From the IMG/VR virus record IMGVR_UViG_3300036781_000102, positions 1 through 38,250 of that record: a stretch of DNA of 38,250 nt; one strand, written 5' to 3'. The DNA is from a virus. The notes under the pieces were generated by a model. The model was given only the letters and a program-made list of their open reading frames with translations, did no database searches and had not been told where the DNA came from. Position numbers and translations under genes: made by a program. The stretch's first letter is position 1; every line of letters starts with the position of its first letter. This document shows, piece by piece, positions 6,351 through 12,598 of the stretch.

Positions 6351-6689
6351 ATGACAATATCACATATCCCGACACCTTACGACATTAACGGATTTAATCT
6401 TGCTCAAATCATCAAAATTAAAGATGGTCCAGACGCAAAAGGGCAGCATTACGTGGATGGTCGGCATTCAATCATTATTGCTAATATCGGATCGGATGAC
6501 ATGCCTTGGGAAGAACGTCACGCTTTGACTAATTTTGTGCACCGCGCCTGTAATAGCCATGATGAATTGATCAATACACTTGAACAATTGAAGAAATACA
6601 CTCTTCTATTTGTTAATCCGGCAACAGATAAAATTGCTAGCGCGATGATGGATTGTGTAGAAATAACTTTAACCAAAGCGAAGGGTTAA
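6351..6689 (+). CDS. Paralogue B of the preceding gene
   Basis: A 112-residue relative of the upstream gene, sharing the SHIPTP start and the FVHRACNSHDELINTL helix with the same order and spacing, but a different central region (DGRHSIIIANIGSDDMPWEER). GGAGA is six bases before ATG 6351, so the in-frame ATG at 6345 is rejected. Function unknown. A 5' hairpin region follows it. Confidence 0.75.
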   Translation: MTISHIPTPYDINGFNLAQIIKIKDGPDAKGQHYVDGRHSIIIANIGSDDMPWEERHALTNFVHRACNSHDELINTLEQLKKYTLLFVNPATDKIASAMMDCVEITLTKAKG

Positions 6690-6694
6690 CAAAG

Positions 6695-6744
6695 TTTCCG
6701 TCCCGGAAAGGTTCAGGGTGGCACCCCACACAGGCCACCCTGAA
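6695..6744 (+). other. Double stem-loop between direct repeats
   Basis: Two hairpins lie in the 86-base gap: TTTCCG-tcc-CGGAAA (6695-6709) and an 11-base perfect stem TTCAGGGTGGC/GCCACCCTGAA (6712-6722 with 6734-6744) with an 11-base loop. They are flanked by the direct repeat TTAACAAAG (6686-6694 and 6754-6762). No U-run follows the large stem, so a simple terminator is unlikely; an mRNA processing or stability element, or the scar of an insertion, fits better. Confidence 0.6.
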
Positions 6745-6775
6745 TTCCGAGGATTAACAAAGATAGGAGAGTAAA

Positions 6776-7225
6776 ATGCAAGATAATAATGGGATACCAG
6801 ACTTGTCTATATTCCAAGCAAATATAGCTGGTGAACTAATTAGTGGAGAGGGAATGAATAACGTACTTAATCAAGAGTATTATAAAATTCAATCAAAACA
6901 ACAAATAATCGACGGTCTACATCTAACAGTAGAGCGCTTGATTAAAGAATCGGCAAGCCTTAAGCGTGAACTAGCCGATGAGAAATCAAAAATGGTTCTT
7001 ATGAGTTTCAAAGATAAAATTGAATTGATTTCTAAACTTGCTCATCAAATCCAATATGATAGTTCGGTGCCAGAAAGTTTGGTAAATGAGCAAGAGGAAT
7101 TTTTCATGCAGCTACAGAATGAAATTCTTCCGGCGCTGCTGTCTGCTAATAACCAGTCTATGTATGATTCAACGGAAAGTATATTTGCAGCGGATAGGGC
7201 TTATTTTAACAAGGGGTTGGTGTGA
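6776..7225 (+). CDS. Hypothetical protein with coiled-coil centre (149 aa)
   Basis: Not recognised. TAGGAGAG precedes the ATG. The central part (about 45-100) is a heptad-like helix rich in Lys, Glu and Leu (LTVERLIKESASLKRELADE), suggesting oligomerisation; flanks are polar. No membrane segment. It is the first gene after the double hairpin and precedes a small membrane protein. Confidence 0.65.
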   Translation: MQDNNGIPDLSIFQANIAGELISGEGMNNVLNQEYYKIQSKQQIIDGLHLTVERLIKESASLKRELADEKSKMVLMSFKDKIELISKLAHQIQYDSSVPESLVNEQEEFFMQLQNEILPALLSANNQSMYDSTESIFAADRAYFNKGLV

Positions 7226-7419
7226 TGAGAAATTTTACCAAAAGTTTTTTAGTATTTTTAGTTGTCTGGCCAGTTCTTTGCATGGTTCTAATTTTTTCTG
7301 ATAAAATATTACATTCGGATAATAATATAGAGAATTTTGTATTCTATGGAATGGCTGCAAATTTTGTATTTGGAAAAATTAAAAATATTTTTGATGTTAA
7401 AGAATTGAGAGAAAAATGA
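7225..7419 (+). CDS. Small membrane protein (64 aa)
   Basis: One clear transmembrane helix (about residues 8-27, FLVFLVVWPVLCMVLIF) and a possible second hydrophobic stretch (FVFYGMAANFVFG), ending in a basic tail. A GTG at 7222 is in frame, but GGGG at 7213-7216 fits ATG 7225 better. Overlaps the previous stop. Role unknown; small membrane proteins in accessory operons can affect superinfection or envelope traffic, which is speculation here. Confidence 0.6.
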   Translation: MRNFTKSFLVFLVVWPVLCMVLIFSDKILHSDNNIENFVFYGMAANFVFGKIKNIFDVKELREK

Positions 7420-7511
7420 ACAAACTTTATATGCTCAAAGTCTATCTCTCAGCACTTGCTGTCCTTGCATCGTTCTATGGTATGTTTATTCTTCTATGGG
7501 CATTACAGTGA
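7416..7511 (+). CDS. Single-span membrane peptide (31 aa)
   Basis: MNKLYMLKVYLSALAVLASF continues into a Leu/Ile/Phe-rich stretch, giving one transmembrane helix over most of its length. GAGAG precedes the ATG; start and stop overlap both neighbours (ATGA at 7416, GTGA at 7508). Too short to classify. Confidence 0.5.
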   Translation: MNKLYMLKVYLSALAVLASFYGMFILLWALQ

Positions 7512-7666
7512 GATACATCATCACCATCACAGACAAGAAACCAGCGGAGAAATGGATCCATCTGTATAAGAAAATTCCACCTCTACAGGTCATGCAGTTT
7601 GACCATATTACCTACCACAATCCGACAACCAAAGATTTATATGCGAGGACTCAGTATAGGAAATGA
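7508..7666 (+). CDS. Small basic hypothetical protein (52 aa), GTG start
   Basis: Starts at GTG 7508, overlapping the previous TGA (GTGA). Composition is basic and aromatic: ITITDKKPAEKWIHLYKK then HITYHNPTTKDLYARTQY. It looks like a short beta-strand peptide. The only evidence for expression is the tight overlap with its neighbours; the Shine-Dalgarno is weak. Confidence 0.5.
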   Translation: MRYIITITDKKPAEKWIHLYKKIPPLQVMQFDHITYHNPTTKDLYARTQYRK

Positions 7667-7776
7667 AAAGTTATATTTTTACCCAACCAACGGCACGTGA
7701 GTTGATCGTTATTGCTTTGGAGGCGATGATGGAAGAAGCGGCACGGACTGGTCAAATTGTTATGGAGGAGTTTTAG
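7663..7776 (+). CDS. Small hypothetical protein (37 aa)
   Basis: A short helical peptide: TQPTARELIVIALEAMMEEA and an acidic end. ATGA overlap with the preceding gene; TAG directly abuts the next ATG. Unknown role. Confidence 0.5.
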   Translation: MKSYIFTQPTARELIVIALEAMMEEAARTGQIVMEEF

Positions 7777-7920
7777 ATGAAACACCACATTTGTACTATA
7801 TTTATCGCTCTATTTGCCCTGTTACTTGGTTGGACATCTAGGGGAGATTATATCTATTCCAATATGTTCAAAAATACTTTGAGTGTCGCCATCGAGAGAG
7901 AAATACCGGTGAGAAAATGA
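7777..7920 (+). CDS. Small protein with N-terminal hydrophobic segment (47 aa)
   Basis: HHICTIFIALFALLLGWTS near the N-terminus forms a signal-anchor or transmembrane helix, followed by a polar tail. GGAGG is seven bases before the ATG. Start abuts the previous stop. Probably inner-membrane; function unknown. Confidence 0.55.
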   Translation: MKHHICTIFIALFALLLGWTSRGDYIYSNMFKNTLSVAIEREIPVRK

Positions 7921-8090
7921 CCAATAGCATTGAAATAGCCAAATACGCCGCAGACTTGATGAGAGATGAAAGTAAAAGCACTGAATTCTGCCTTCAGATG
8001 ACCTCAGACAATTTTGATATAACGATGAAATCAGTCGTTGATGCAGTATTGAAACACGGCGACATAACGGGATTTAGGGAGCAGAAATGA
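7917..8090 (+). CDS. Small hypothetical protein (57 aa)
   Basis: Two helices, SIEIAKYAADLMRDES and FDITMKSVVDAVLKHGDI, in an acidic, soluble peptide. GGTGAGAA precedes the ATG and the start overlaps the upstream stop (ATGA); its own stop overlaps the next start in the same way. No family recognised. Confidence 0.6.
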   Translation: MTNSIEIAKYAADLMRDESKSTEFCLQMTSDNFDITMKSVVDAVLKHGDITGFREQK

Positions 8091-8881
8091 CTAATTCACG
8101 CGAGAACAACATTCAGATTGTGCCGGATGCAATAAGAAGATTGAAATACCGATCAATCCTAGTTTCTGAAGATGAGCAGTTCGACAATATTTGTTTCCCA
8201 AAAGGCGGCAAACGCGATCAGTTCAATAAAGATATTAATACTTTGATTGAAGAGGTGGACAGGCTGACCGGAACCCACAAGCTAGATAAAGTTAACGCTA
8301 CTGATAATATTGGTTTTGTGCCATGGGGGAGAATGGACTATGGCCATATGCGAAGTCCTGCGCAATGCCCTCTAGGCGAAAACTGCGACCTGACGATTGC
8401 ATACATGAAAGGCGTCGCGGATGAGCGGGATAGAATGAAGGACACACCTGTTAACGTTGGAAACATTATCCTGCAAGGCACGATGGCTTACAATACCAAC
8501 GATTATATAGTTGTAGAAAAGGTAAAGTCAGAAGCGGTGCAGAAGACGATTGATCGCATTGATGACAGAATACAATTGATGAAAGACGTTATTAAGGGCG
8601 GAGAGGAAATAAAACTTCCTCCTGAATTGCATGATTATCATGAATTATCACAGGAGGAAAATAAGGATGAACTTAAAGATTATGAAACGATCCTCGCCGC
8701 GCTCCGTTCATTCAATCCGCCAGTTCAGCAATCGGCGGTGGATGGTGAAATAAAAGCCGCACTTGGTTGGCTGGATATTTTCATGAGTGGGGATCAAATT
8801 GATGTCTCATATTGGTTGGAATGCCATGAGCCAGCAATAAGGAAAGCACTTCTGGCCGGGTCGAATAAGGAGGGCGCGTGA
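8087..8881 (+). CDS. Hypothetical accessory protein (264 aa)
   Basis: The largest gene in the accessory stretch. It appears modular: an N-terminal helical part, a central SPAQCPLGENCDLTIAYMKG segment with two Cys, a charged helix region around residues 145-200, and a C-terminal domain (GEIKAALGWLDIFMSGDQID, ending with WLECHEPAIRKALL). The C-terminal block resembles short conserved tails in other phage accessory proteins. TAGGGAG precedes the ATG. No catalytic motif recognised. Confidence 0.65.
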   Translation: MTNSRENNIQIVPDAIRRLKYRSILVSEDEQFDNICFPKGGKRDQFNKDINTLIEEVDRLTGTHKLDKVNATDNIGFVPWGRMDYGHMRSPAQCPLGENCDLTIAYMKGVADERDRMKDTPVNVGNIILQGTMAYNTNDYIVVEKVKSEAVQKTIDRIDDRIQLMKDVIKGGEEIKLPPELHDYHELSQEENKDELKDYETILAALRSFNPPVQQSAVDGEIKAALGWLDIFMSGDQIDVSYWLECHEPAIRKALLAGSNKEGA

Positions 8882-9459
8882 TGATTGGAACTAAAAATGA
8901 AGCTATGAAACGTTTTATCGGTTTTGTTAAACGGGCGAATGGAAATTATCAGATTGTTTACGATGCTTTCAAGGAATTATCTGACCCTACAGATGAACAA
9001 ATAAACAATTTTATTGATGGGTATGAAAATACGAATAACGATAAAAATAAGCATTTGTGTAAAATGACCGAACCAGAAAAACACGACTTCGCCGGGGCTT
9101 TGGATAATCTTGAAAAATCCATTAATCAAGAAACCGGATCGTCTGAAAAGATAGGTTTTTGGATCGAAAAATATGCGAATACAATCCGCGCGGCGCTCAC
9201 TATGGCCATGCAACAGGCGGAGAGGCCGGTGGTCGATGTTGAGGATATAGCGCAAACTGTTCTACGAGCCGCTGGGTCTGAGTTTAAACACTACATGCCG
9301 TACACAAAAGATAAAATCATAAATAATCTGAAAGCCTTACTAGGCAATCACAAATGTTCTGCTGGCGGCACTGGTAAAATGAGGTGTGATAACTCAGTGC
9401 CATCAACTGGTGATATTTGCCCCGAATGTTTTTCATCTGGATGTGGAGAAGAAAAATGA
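8881..9459 (+). CDS. Hypothetical protein with C-terminal zinc-knuckle (192 aa)
   Basis: The last 40 residues contain HKCSAGGTGKMRC, then DICPECFSSGCGEE, five or more Cys in CxxC-like spacing, suggesting one zinc site. A helix with RPVVDVEDIAQTVLRAA sits before it; similar segments occur in other phage accessory proteins. AAGGAGGG is six bases before ATG 8881; GTG at 8878 is in frame but too close to the ribosome site. Function unknown. Confidence 0.65.
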   Translation: MIGTKNEAMKRFIGFVKRANGNYQIVYDAFKELSDPTDEQINNFIDGYENTNNDKNKHLCKMTEPEKHDFAGALDNLEKSINQETGSSEKIGFWIEKYANTIRAALTMAMQQAERPVVDVEDIAQTVLRAAGSEFKHYMPYTKDKIINNLKALLGNHKCSAGGTGKMRCDNSVPSTGDICPECFSSGCGEEK

Positions 9460-9827
9460 CCCAAGAACGCGCCGACGATTTGTTGCCTGAAGAATTTTTA
9501 ATGGCCTATATCAGAAAGACCTGTTCTGGCGCTATTGCCGTGATGGGCGATAAAGATATCCGAGCACATTTCGAGCAATATTTTCCCACTGATTTTTCTA
9601 GCGTAATTAAGAGCGCAACCGATCTTTATATAGTTGCTATGAACACCCGCAGCAAAGGAACGCAGGAGGGGGATCAGAAAGAAGGGGAGGTAATTGATCA
9701 TGCAATTGGGACCATAAAATACCTTGCTCAATTTCTTACCAAAGAAGAACTTTCGGCCGCGATTGAATTGGGTGAGGTCCACAACCCTGATGACGTAATA
9801 TATAATCTTCGGAGTTTAAAACAATGA
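9456..9827 (+). CDS. Hypothetical protein (123 aa)
   Basis: A helical, acidic protein: EEFLMAYIRKTCSGAIAVMG, a hydrophilic loop with TRSKGTQEGDQKEGE, and a C-terminal helix pair. ATG 9456 has GGAGAAG in front and overlaps the previous TGA; an in-frame ATG at 9417 lies inside the upstream gene without a ribosome site. Not recognised. Confidence 0.6.
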   Translation: MTQERADDLLPEEFLMAYIRKTCSGAIAVMGDKDIRAHFEQYFPTDFSSVIKSATDLYIVAMNTRSKGTQEGDQKEGEVIDHAIGTIKYLAQFLTKEELSAAIELGEVHNPDDVIYNLRSLKQ

Positions 9828-10123
9828 CATTTTCTGAAAATGTGAAACTGACGCTTGAGAAAATAACAGCCATCCGCAGCGGAGAGCATAGTGTTCTGTC
9901 ATTACTGGACATGGTTTGTTTGCCGACGATTGAAAGGGTTTTATCCGAATATAACCCTGAAACAATCCGCGCCGCATTCGAACAGCCATCTATCCCACCC
10001 GGATATGCGGTGGTTCCGATTAAATTGACAGAAGGAAATATGAGAGGACAAATAAAGACGCACATTGAAAAACCTATCGGACCACCACCTTCACCGAACG
10101 CTGCGCCAAAACGGGAGAAATAG
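9824..10123 (+). CDS. Hypothetical protein (99 aa)
   Basis: N-terminal helix (FSENVKLTLEKITAIRSGEH), then ETIRAAFEQPSIPPGYAVVP, a segment found with small changes in other phage accessory proteins, and a Pro-rich basic tail. CGGAG precedes the ATG; start overlaps the upstream stop. Role unknown. Confidence 0.65.
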   Translation: MTFSENVKLTLEKITAIRSGEHSVLSLLDMVCLPTIERVLSEYNPETIRAAFEQPSIPPGYAVVPIKLTEGNMRGQIKTHIEKPIGPPPSPNAAPKREK

Positions 10124-10125
10124 TA

Positions 10126-10431
10126 ATGAAAAAATCTAATTACTTTGATGACACGTCAAAAGTTAGCGGACATGGTTTTACAAGATGGAATCCGTTTATT
10201 GATAACTATGATTCCGGACTGAAAATAACCCCCCACGGTATTGTAGACATCACATGTGAAAAGCCGGGGCCAGAATTTAAATACTCGGAATATACGCGAT
10301 TGGATTTCGTATATAAGGGCCGTCTCTATATGCGTAACTTTCGCGGGCAGAGCTTTAACCGGAAAAAGCTTGCTCAACTAGCGAATGAGTTTGCCAGAGA
10401 GATCGCAAACAGAAAGCCGAGAAAAAAATGA
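10126..10431 (+). CDS. Hypothetical basic protein (101 aa)
   Basis: A mixed alpha/beta protein. The middle (TRLDFVYKGRLYMRNFRGQS) looks like a beta hairpin; the C-terminus is a basic helix (KLAQLANEFAREIANRKPRKK). Nucleic-acid binding is possible from charge alone. GGGAG precedes the ATG at 10126. Confidence 0.65.
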   Translation: MKKSNYFDDTSKVSGHGFTRWNPFIDNYDSGLKITPHGIVDITCEKPGPEFKYSEYTRLDFVYKGRLYMRNFRGQSFNRKKLAQLANEFAREIANRKPRKK

Positions 10432-10703
10432 CCATTTCAATCGAGCAGATGAAGACGCTTTGTGATGAAAGCACCAGCCTTGGCGAGTGGCGTGCTGCCT
10501 CCCATGTATTCGTCCCGGAAGCCATCCGCGTGATGGAGATGATGGCGGAGGCTTTGCAAATATCAGCTGGTTATATTGCTCTAGTCGCAGATGGTGCTAG
10601 TAAAATGCCAATCCTTAAAAGTCGGGCGCAATCAGATTGTGAGATAATAAGTAACGCATTAAATGCATTCGACGCACTGGCAACACCAAGGATAAATAAA
10701 TGA
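10428..10703 (+). CDS. Hypothetical protein (91 aa)
   Basis: All-helical protein with EQMKTLCDESTSLGEWRAAS and a long alanine-rich helix containing MEMMAEALQISAGYIALV. ATGA overlap with the gene before. Family not recognised. Confidence 0.6.
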   Translation: MTISIEQMKTLCDESTSLGEWRAASHVFVPEAIRVMEMMAEALQISAGYIALVADGASKMPILKSRAQSDCEIISNALNAFDALATPRINK

Positions 10704-10990
10704 AAACATTTAAAGAAATGGTTCTAGAACGATGGAAAAATGATCCAGCATTATTGTCAATTCATTTTGATGAATTTGCTGAATTATTGGCTAGACAGGC
10801 CGCAATCGAAAAACTGTTGTTACCGATGATTAATGTGCTAGAGCAAATTGCTAAACAAAAACTTCCGGCGGAATTCAATGATGAAGAAAGCCAAGGGGAT
10901 TTTGAATACGGCTACGAATGCGTTGTAAACATTGCGAGAGAAACTAAGGAAACAGTAATGCAAATTAGGGTAATTATGGAGAATAAATGA
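10700..10990 (+). CDS. Hypothetical protein (96 aa)
   Basis: Helical, acidic protein with LERWKNDPALLSIHFDEFAE and ARQAAIEKLLLPMINVLEQI, ending in a short basic helix. AAGGATAAATA precedes the ATG. Overlaps the previous stop by four bases. Function unknown. Confidence 0.6.
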   Translation: MKTFKEMVLERWKNDPALLSIHFDEFAELLARQAAIEKLLLPMINVLEQIAKQKLPAEFNDEESQGDFEYGYECVVNIARETKETVMQIRVIMENK

Positions 10991-11030
10991 TGAACAATAA
11001 ATATAAATTTAGATTATTGGAGTGCGCAAT

Positions 11031-11147
11031 ATGACAGTAATTTACGACTATGACCTTGACTGGTATGAAGCTCAGATCGCCTTAGATAAGGCACATGAAG
11101 CTAAATTGATTGGGGAGTTTATAGAGAGCTTATCTGATATCAATTAA
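11031..11147 (+). CDS. Last plus-strand accessory gene (38 aa)
   Basis: A short acidic helix (DWYEAQIALDKAHEAKLIGE) preceded by TTGGAG eight bases from the ATG. It ends 18 bases inside a minus-strand open frame, marking the convergent end of the early operon. No terminator is visible at this junction. Confidence 0.55.
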   Translation: MTVIYDYDLDWYEAQIALDKAHEAKLIGEFIESLSDIN

Positions 11148-11300
11148 TATATAATGTGACTTACACCTTGCACACGAAACCAATACTCCATCACTGGCGT
11201 TTGTCATGGTAAATTTATCGTGTTCGCAAGTATCACAGAAATGAACATTCTGGAAGAACTCTACAGAATTGTCATTGCAATATTCTGGTTGTTCTTTTAT
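11130..11300 (-). CDS. Possible zinc-ribbon protein without a standard start (56 codons)
   Basis: Directly after the Rz1 stop, a minus-strand frame reads IKEQPEYCNDNSVEFFQNVH then FCDTCEHDKF, a loop, and VSCARCKSHY to TAA. The two CxxC knuckles separated by about 20 residues are a zinc ribbon. There is a stop one codon before GCC-ATA, so the reading frame can only begin at ATA 11300 (GAGGG seven bases upstream), at an internal ATG leaving 25 residues, or by a shift from Rz1; none is certain. The 3' end overlaps the convergent plus-strand gene. It may be a remnant or a real gene with a rare start. Confidence 0.4.
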   Translation of the reverse strand: MKEQPEYCNDNSVEFFQNVHFCDTCEHDKFTMTNASDGVLVSCARCKSHYILIDIR

Positions 11301-11530
11301 GGCTTAACCCTCGCCAAAGATAATTTGCAATCATAAAAGTCATAATACAAATCAACTACATATTGACGAGTTTCATCCAGATTGTCTGTTCGTGGTTTAT
11401 CCGGTTCATCAGAGCAATTATAGGCGCTATTCGGAAGCGTTTGGGTTGAACTGCAAGCCATTAATTGTATCAAGCAAAGGCTTAGGGGTAACAATACTAG
11501 ATGGCGTTTGCTTGATTTTGTTAGACGCAT
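11297..11530 (-). CDS. Rz1: Outer-membrane spanin lipoprotein (Rz1-like)
   Basis: A 77-residue lipoprotein: basic N-terminus, hydrophobic stretch, and lipobox LMAC with Cys26 as the predicted lipidated residue, followed by a Ser/Asp/Pro-containing periplasmic part. It starts inside the Rz gene in a different frame (AAGGG eight bases before ATG) and runs 130 bases past the Rz stop, the overlapping arrangement known for spanin pairs. With Rz it should connect inner and outer membranes and fuse them at lysis. This implies a Gram-negative host. Confidence 0.82.
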   Translation of the reverse strand: MRLTKSSKRHLVLLPLSLCLIQLMACSSTQTLPNSAYNCSDEPDKPRTDNLDETRQYVVDLYYDFYDCKLSLARVKP

Positions 11531-11756
11531 CTTTTCTGCCCTTTTGTATTTTAACCTGTGTCTTTAATAATTCATCCAGATAATCTGCCTGTAACTTTAC
11601 CTGGTTCTGTAGGGCAATATTATCTTTTTTCACTTTATCATATTCATGAAGCTTGTACGATACGAAAACTCCACCAGACACGATTATGAGGGCAAAAAAT
11701 GCATATATAACTAAACGGATGTTGAGAGGGATCAAGTTCCAGAGATTAGACAGCAT
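11427..11756 (-). CDS. Rz: Inner-membrane spanin (Rz-like)
   Basis: A 109-residue i-spanin: an N-terminal transmembrane helix at about 12-33 (IRLVIYAFFALIIVSGGVFV) followed by a periplasmic coiled coil (DKVKKDNIALQNQVKLQADY onward) and a Pro-containing end. ATG 11756 is preceded by GAAGGA; the in-frame TTG at 11759 is not needed. Overlaps the end of the endolysin gene and contains the start of Rz1. Sequence identity to lambda Rz is not visible; assignment rests on architecture and position. Confidence 0.82.
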   Translation of the reverse strand: MLSNLWNLIPLNIRLVIYAFFALIIVSGGVFVSYKLHEYDKVKKDNIALQNQVKLQADYLDELLKTQVKIQKGRKDASNKIKQTPSSIVTPKPLLDTINGLQFNPNASE

Positions 11757-12228
11757 CAAACAAATCCTTCTCTGCTTGTCGGCGCTTTACTAATCCAGGT
11801 AATTCTCGACCGCCAGCATGGGTCCATTTGAGAAATTCACCGGAGGCTGCCAGAATATGCCCAGCATTAAGCTCACGAAGTAATGTAGATGGTTCGCCAG
11901 ATTTTAAATAAACTAATCCATCTTTGCCATTAGGGCCAGCTACACCCTTTCCAACGTTAAATACAAACGATACCAGGGCTTGAAATTGATTCTCATTGAT
12001 TGGAGCATTCACAGCTGCGTCAACAATCTGCTCGGCCTTGGCAAGATCACTGTCTAGTAAATCATCGGCTTCTTCTTGTGAGATTCTAAGACCTGGATAG
12101 ACATCTTTTCCAGTGTGGCCGTATCCAACACTCCATATACCAATTGGATCCGCATAAGCGTGAAGTTCGCAGCCCTCAAAACGTTTGCAGATGTCTTTTG
12201 CTGTTATCATAGATGAATAATATCTCAT
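11746..12228 (-). CDS. GH24 endolysin (T4-type lysozyme)
   Basis: A 160-residue muramidase of glycoside hydrolase family 24, hydrolysing the MurNAc-GlcNAc bond of peptidoglycan. The active-site region is KRFEGCELHAYADPIGIWSV followed by GYGHT: Glu18 is the catalytic acid and Asp27 the second residue, with the same nine-residue spacing as T4 E11/D20; Ser33 stands where T4 has Thr26. The later NENQFQALVSFVFNVG motif is also typical. No signal-anchor, so a holin should release it. The start is uncertain: ATG 12228 and ATG 12210 both lack a good Shine-Dalgarno. Confidence 0.92.
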   Translation of the reverse strand: MRYYSSMITAKDICKRFEGCELHAYADPIGIWSVGYGHTGKDVYPGLRISQEEADDLLDSDLAKAEQIVDAAVNAPINENQFQALVSFVFNVGKGVAGPNGKDGLVYLKSGEPSTLLRELNAGHILAASGEFLKWTHAGGRELPGLVKRRQAEKDLFDAV

Positions 12229-12246
12229 ATGCTGAATATAATCTAT

Positions 12247-12384
12247 TCAATGTTTCACTGAAGTTATTTTATTAATCATGAAATCTATTTGCTTACAGTT
12301 ATCCTGTAGATCGGCATGTGCTTTTCTAAATGACCTCTTACATGGTCGCAAATAGTCTTTAACTTTTGCGTATAGCGATAGCAT
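12247..12384 (-). CDS. Small basic lysis-region protein (45 aa)
   Basis: Between the holin candidate and the endolysin an open frame begins at ATG 12384, inside the end of the upstream gene, with a perfect AAGGAG seven bases upstream. It reads MLSLYAKVKDYLRPCKRSFR and is strongly basic, with two Cys and a helical end; no transmembrane segment. It fills the otherwise empty gap and overlaps the upstream gene by 26 bases in another frame. No family recognised; an anti-holin or lysis timing role is only suggested by place. Confidence 0.6.
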   Translation of the reverse strand: MLSLYAKVKDYLRPCKRSFRKAHADLQDNCKQIDFMINKITSVKH

Positions 12385-12583
12385 TTAGCAGCTCCTTCAG
12401 TGAAGCAAGTGTTACGTTAATTGAACCCAATGCCTCAGTTGTTTCTTTGCGCTCTGCCCTACCGTCCCTATATAGATAGATTGCGACTGTGAACAAGGCT
12501 AATATGACAACCATCATAAACGCAAATAAAGGCCCCACTTGCCCAACTTGAGTTGCTAATGCTGTCACATCAATTGGATTCAT
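12359..12583 (-). CDS. Putative holin / small membrane protein (74 aa)
   Basis: One transmembrane helix (about 17-38, containing FAFMMVVILALFTVAIYLY), then RDGRAERKE and a helical cytoplasmic tail with alternating Leu residues. Size, single span and location just upstream of the endolysin suggest a holin or a regulator of membrane lesion formation. It does not match a holin family I can name. The stop lies inside the next small gene. Confidence 0.6.
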   Translation of the reverse strand: MNPIDVTALATQVGQVGPLFAFMMVVILALFTVAIYLYRDGRAERKETTEALGSINVTLASLKELLNAIAIRKS

Positions 12584-12598
12584 AGACTTACTCTATAA

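Noticed and set aside
10987-11034. Fifteen-codon plus-strand frame between two accessory genes
   Set aside because: Too short and without its own ribosome site; could only be a leader peptide for the gene at 11031.
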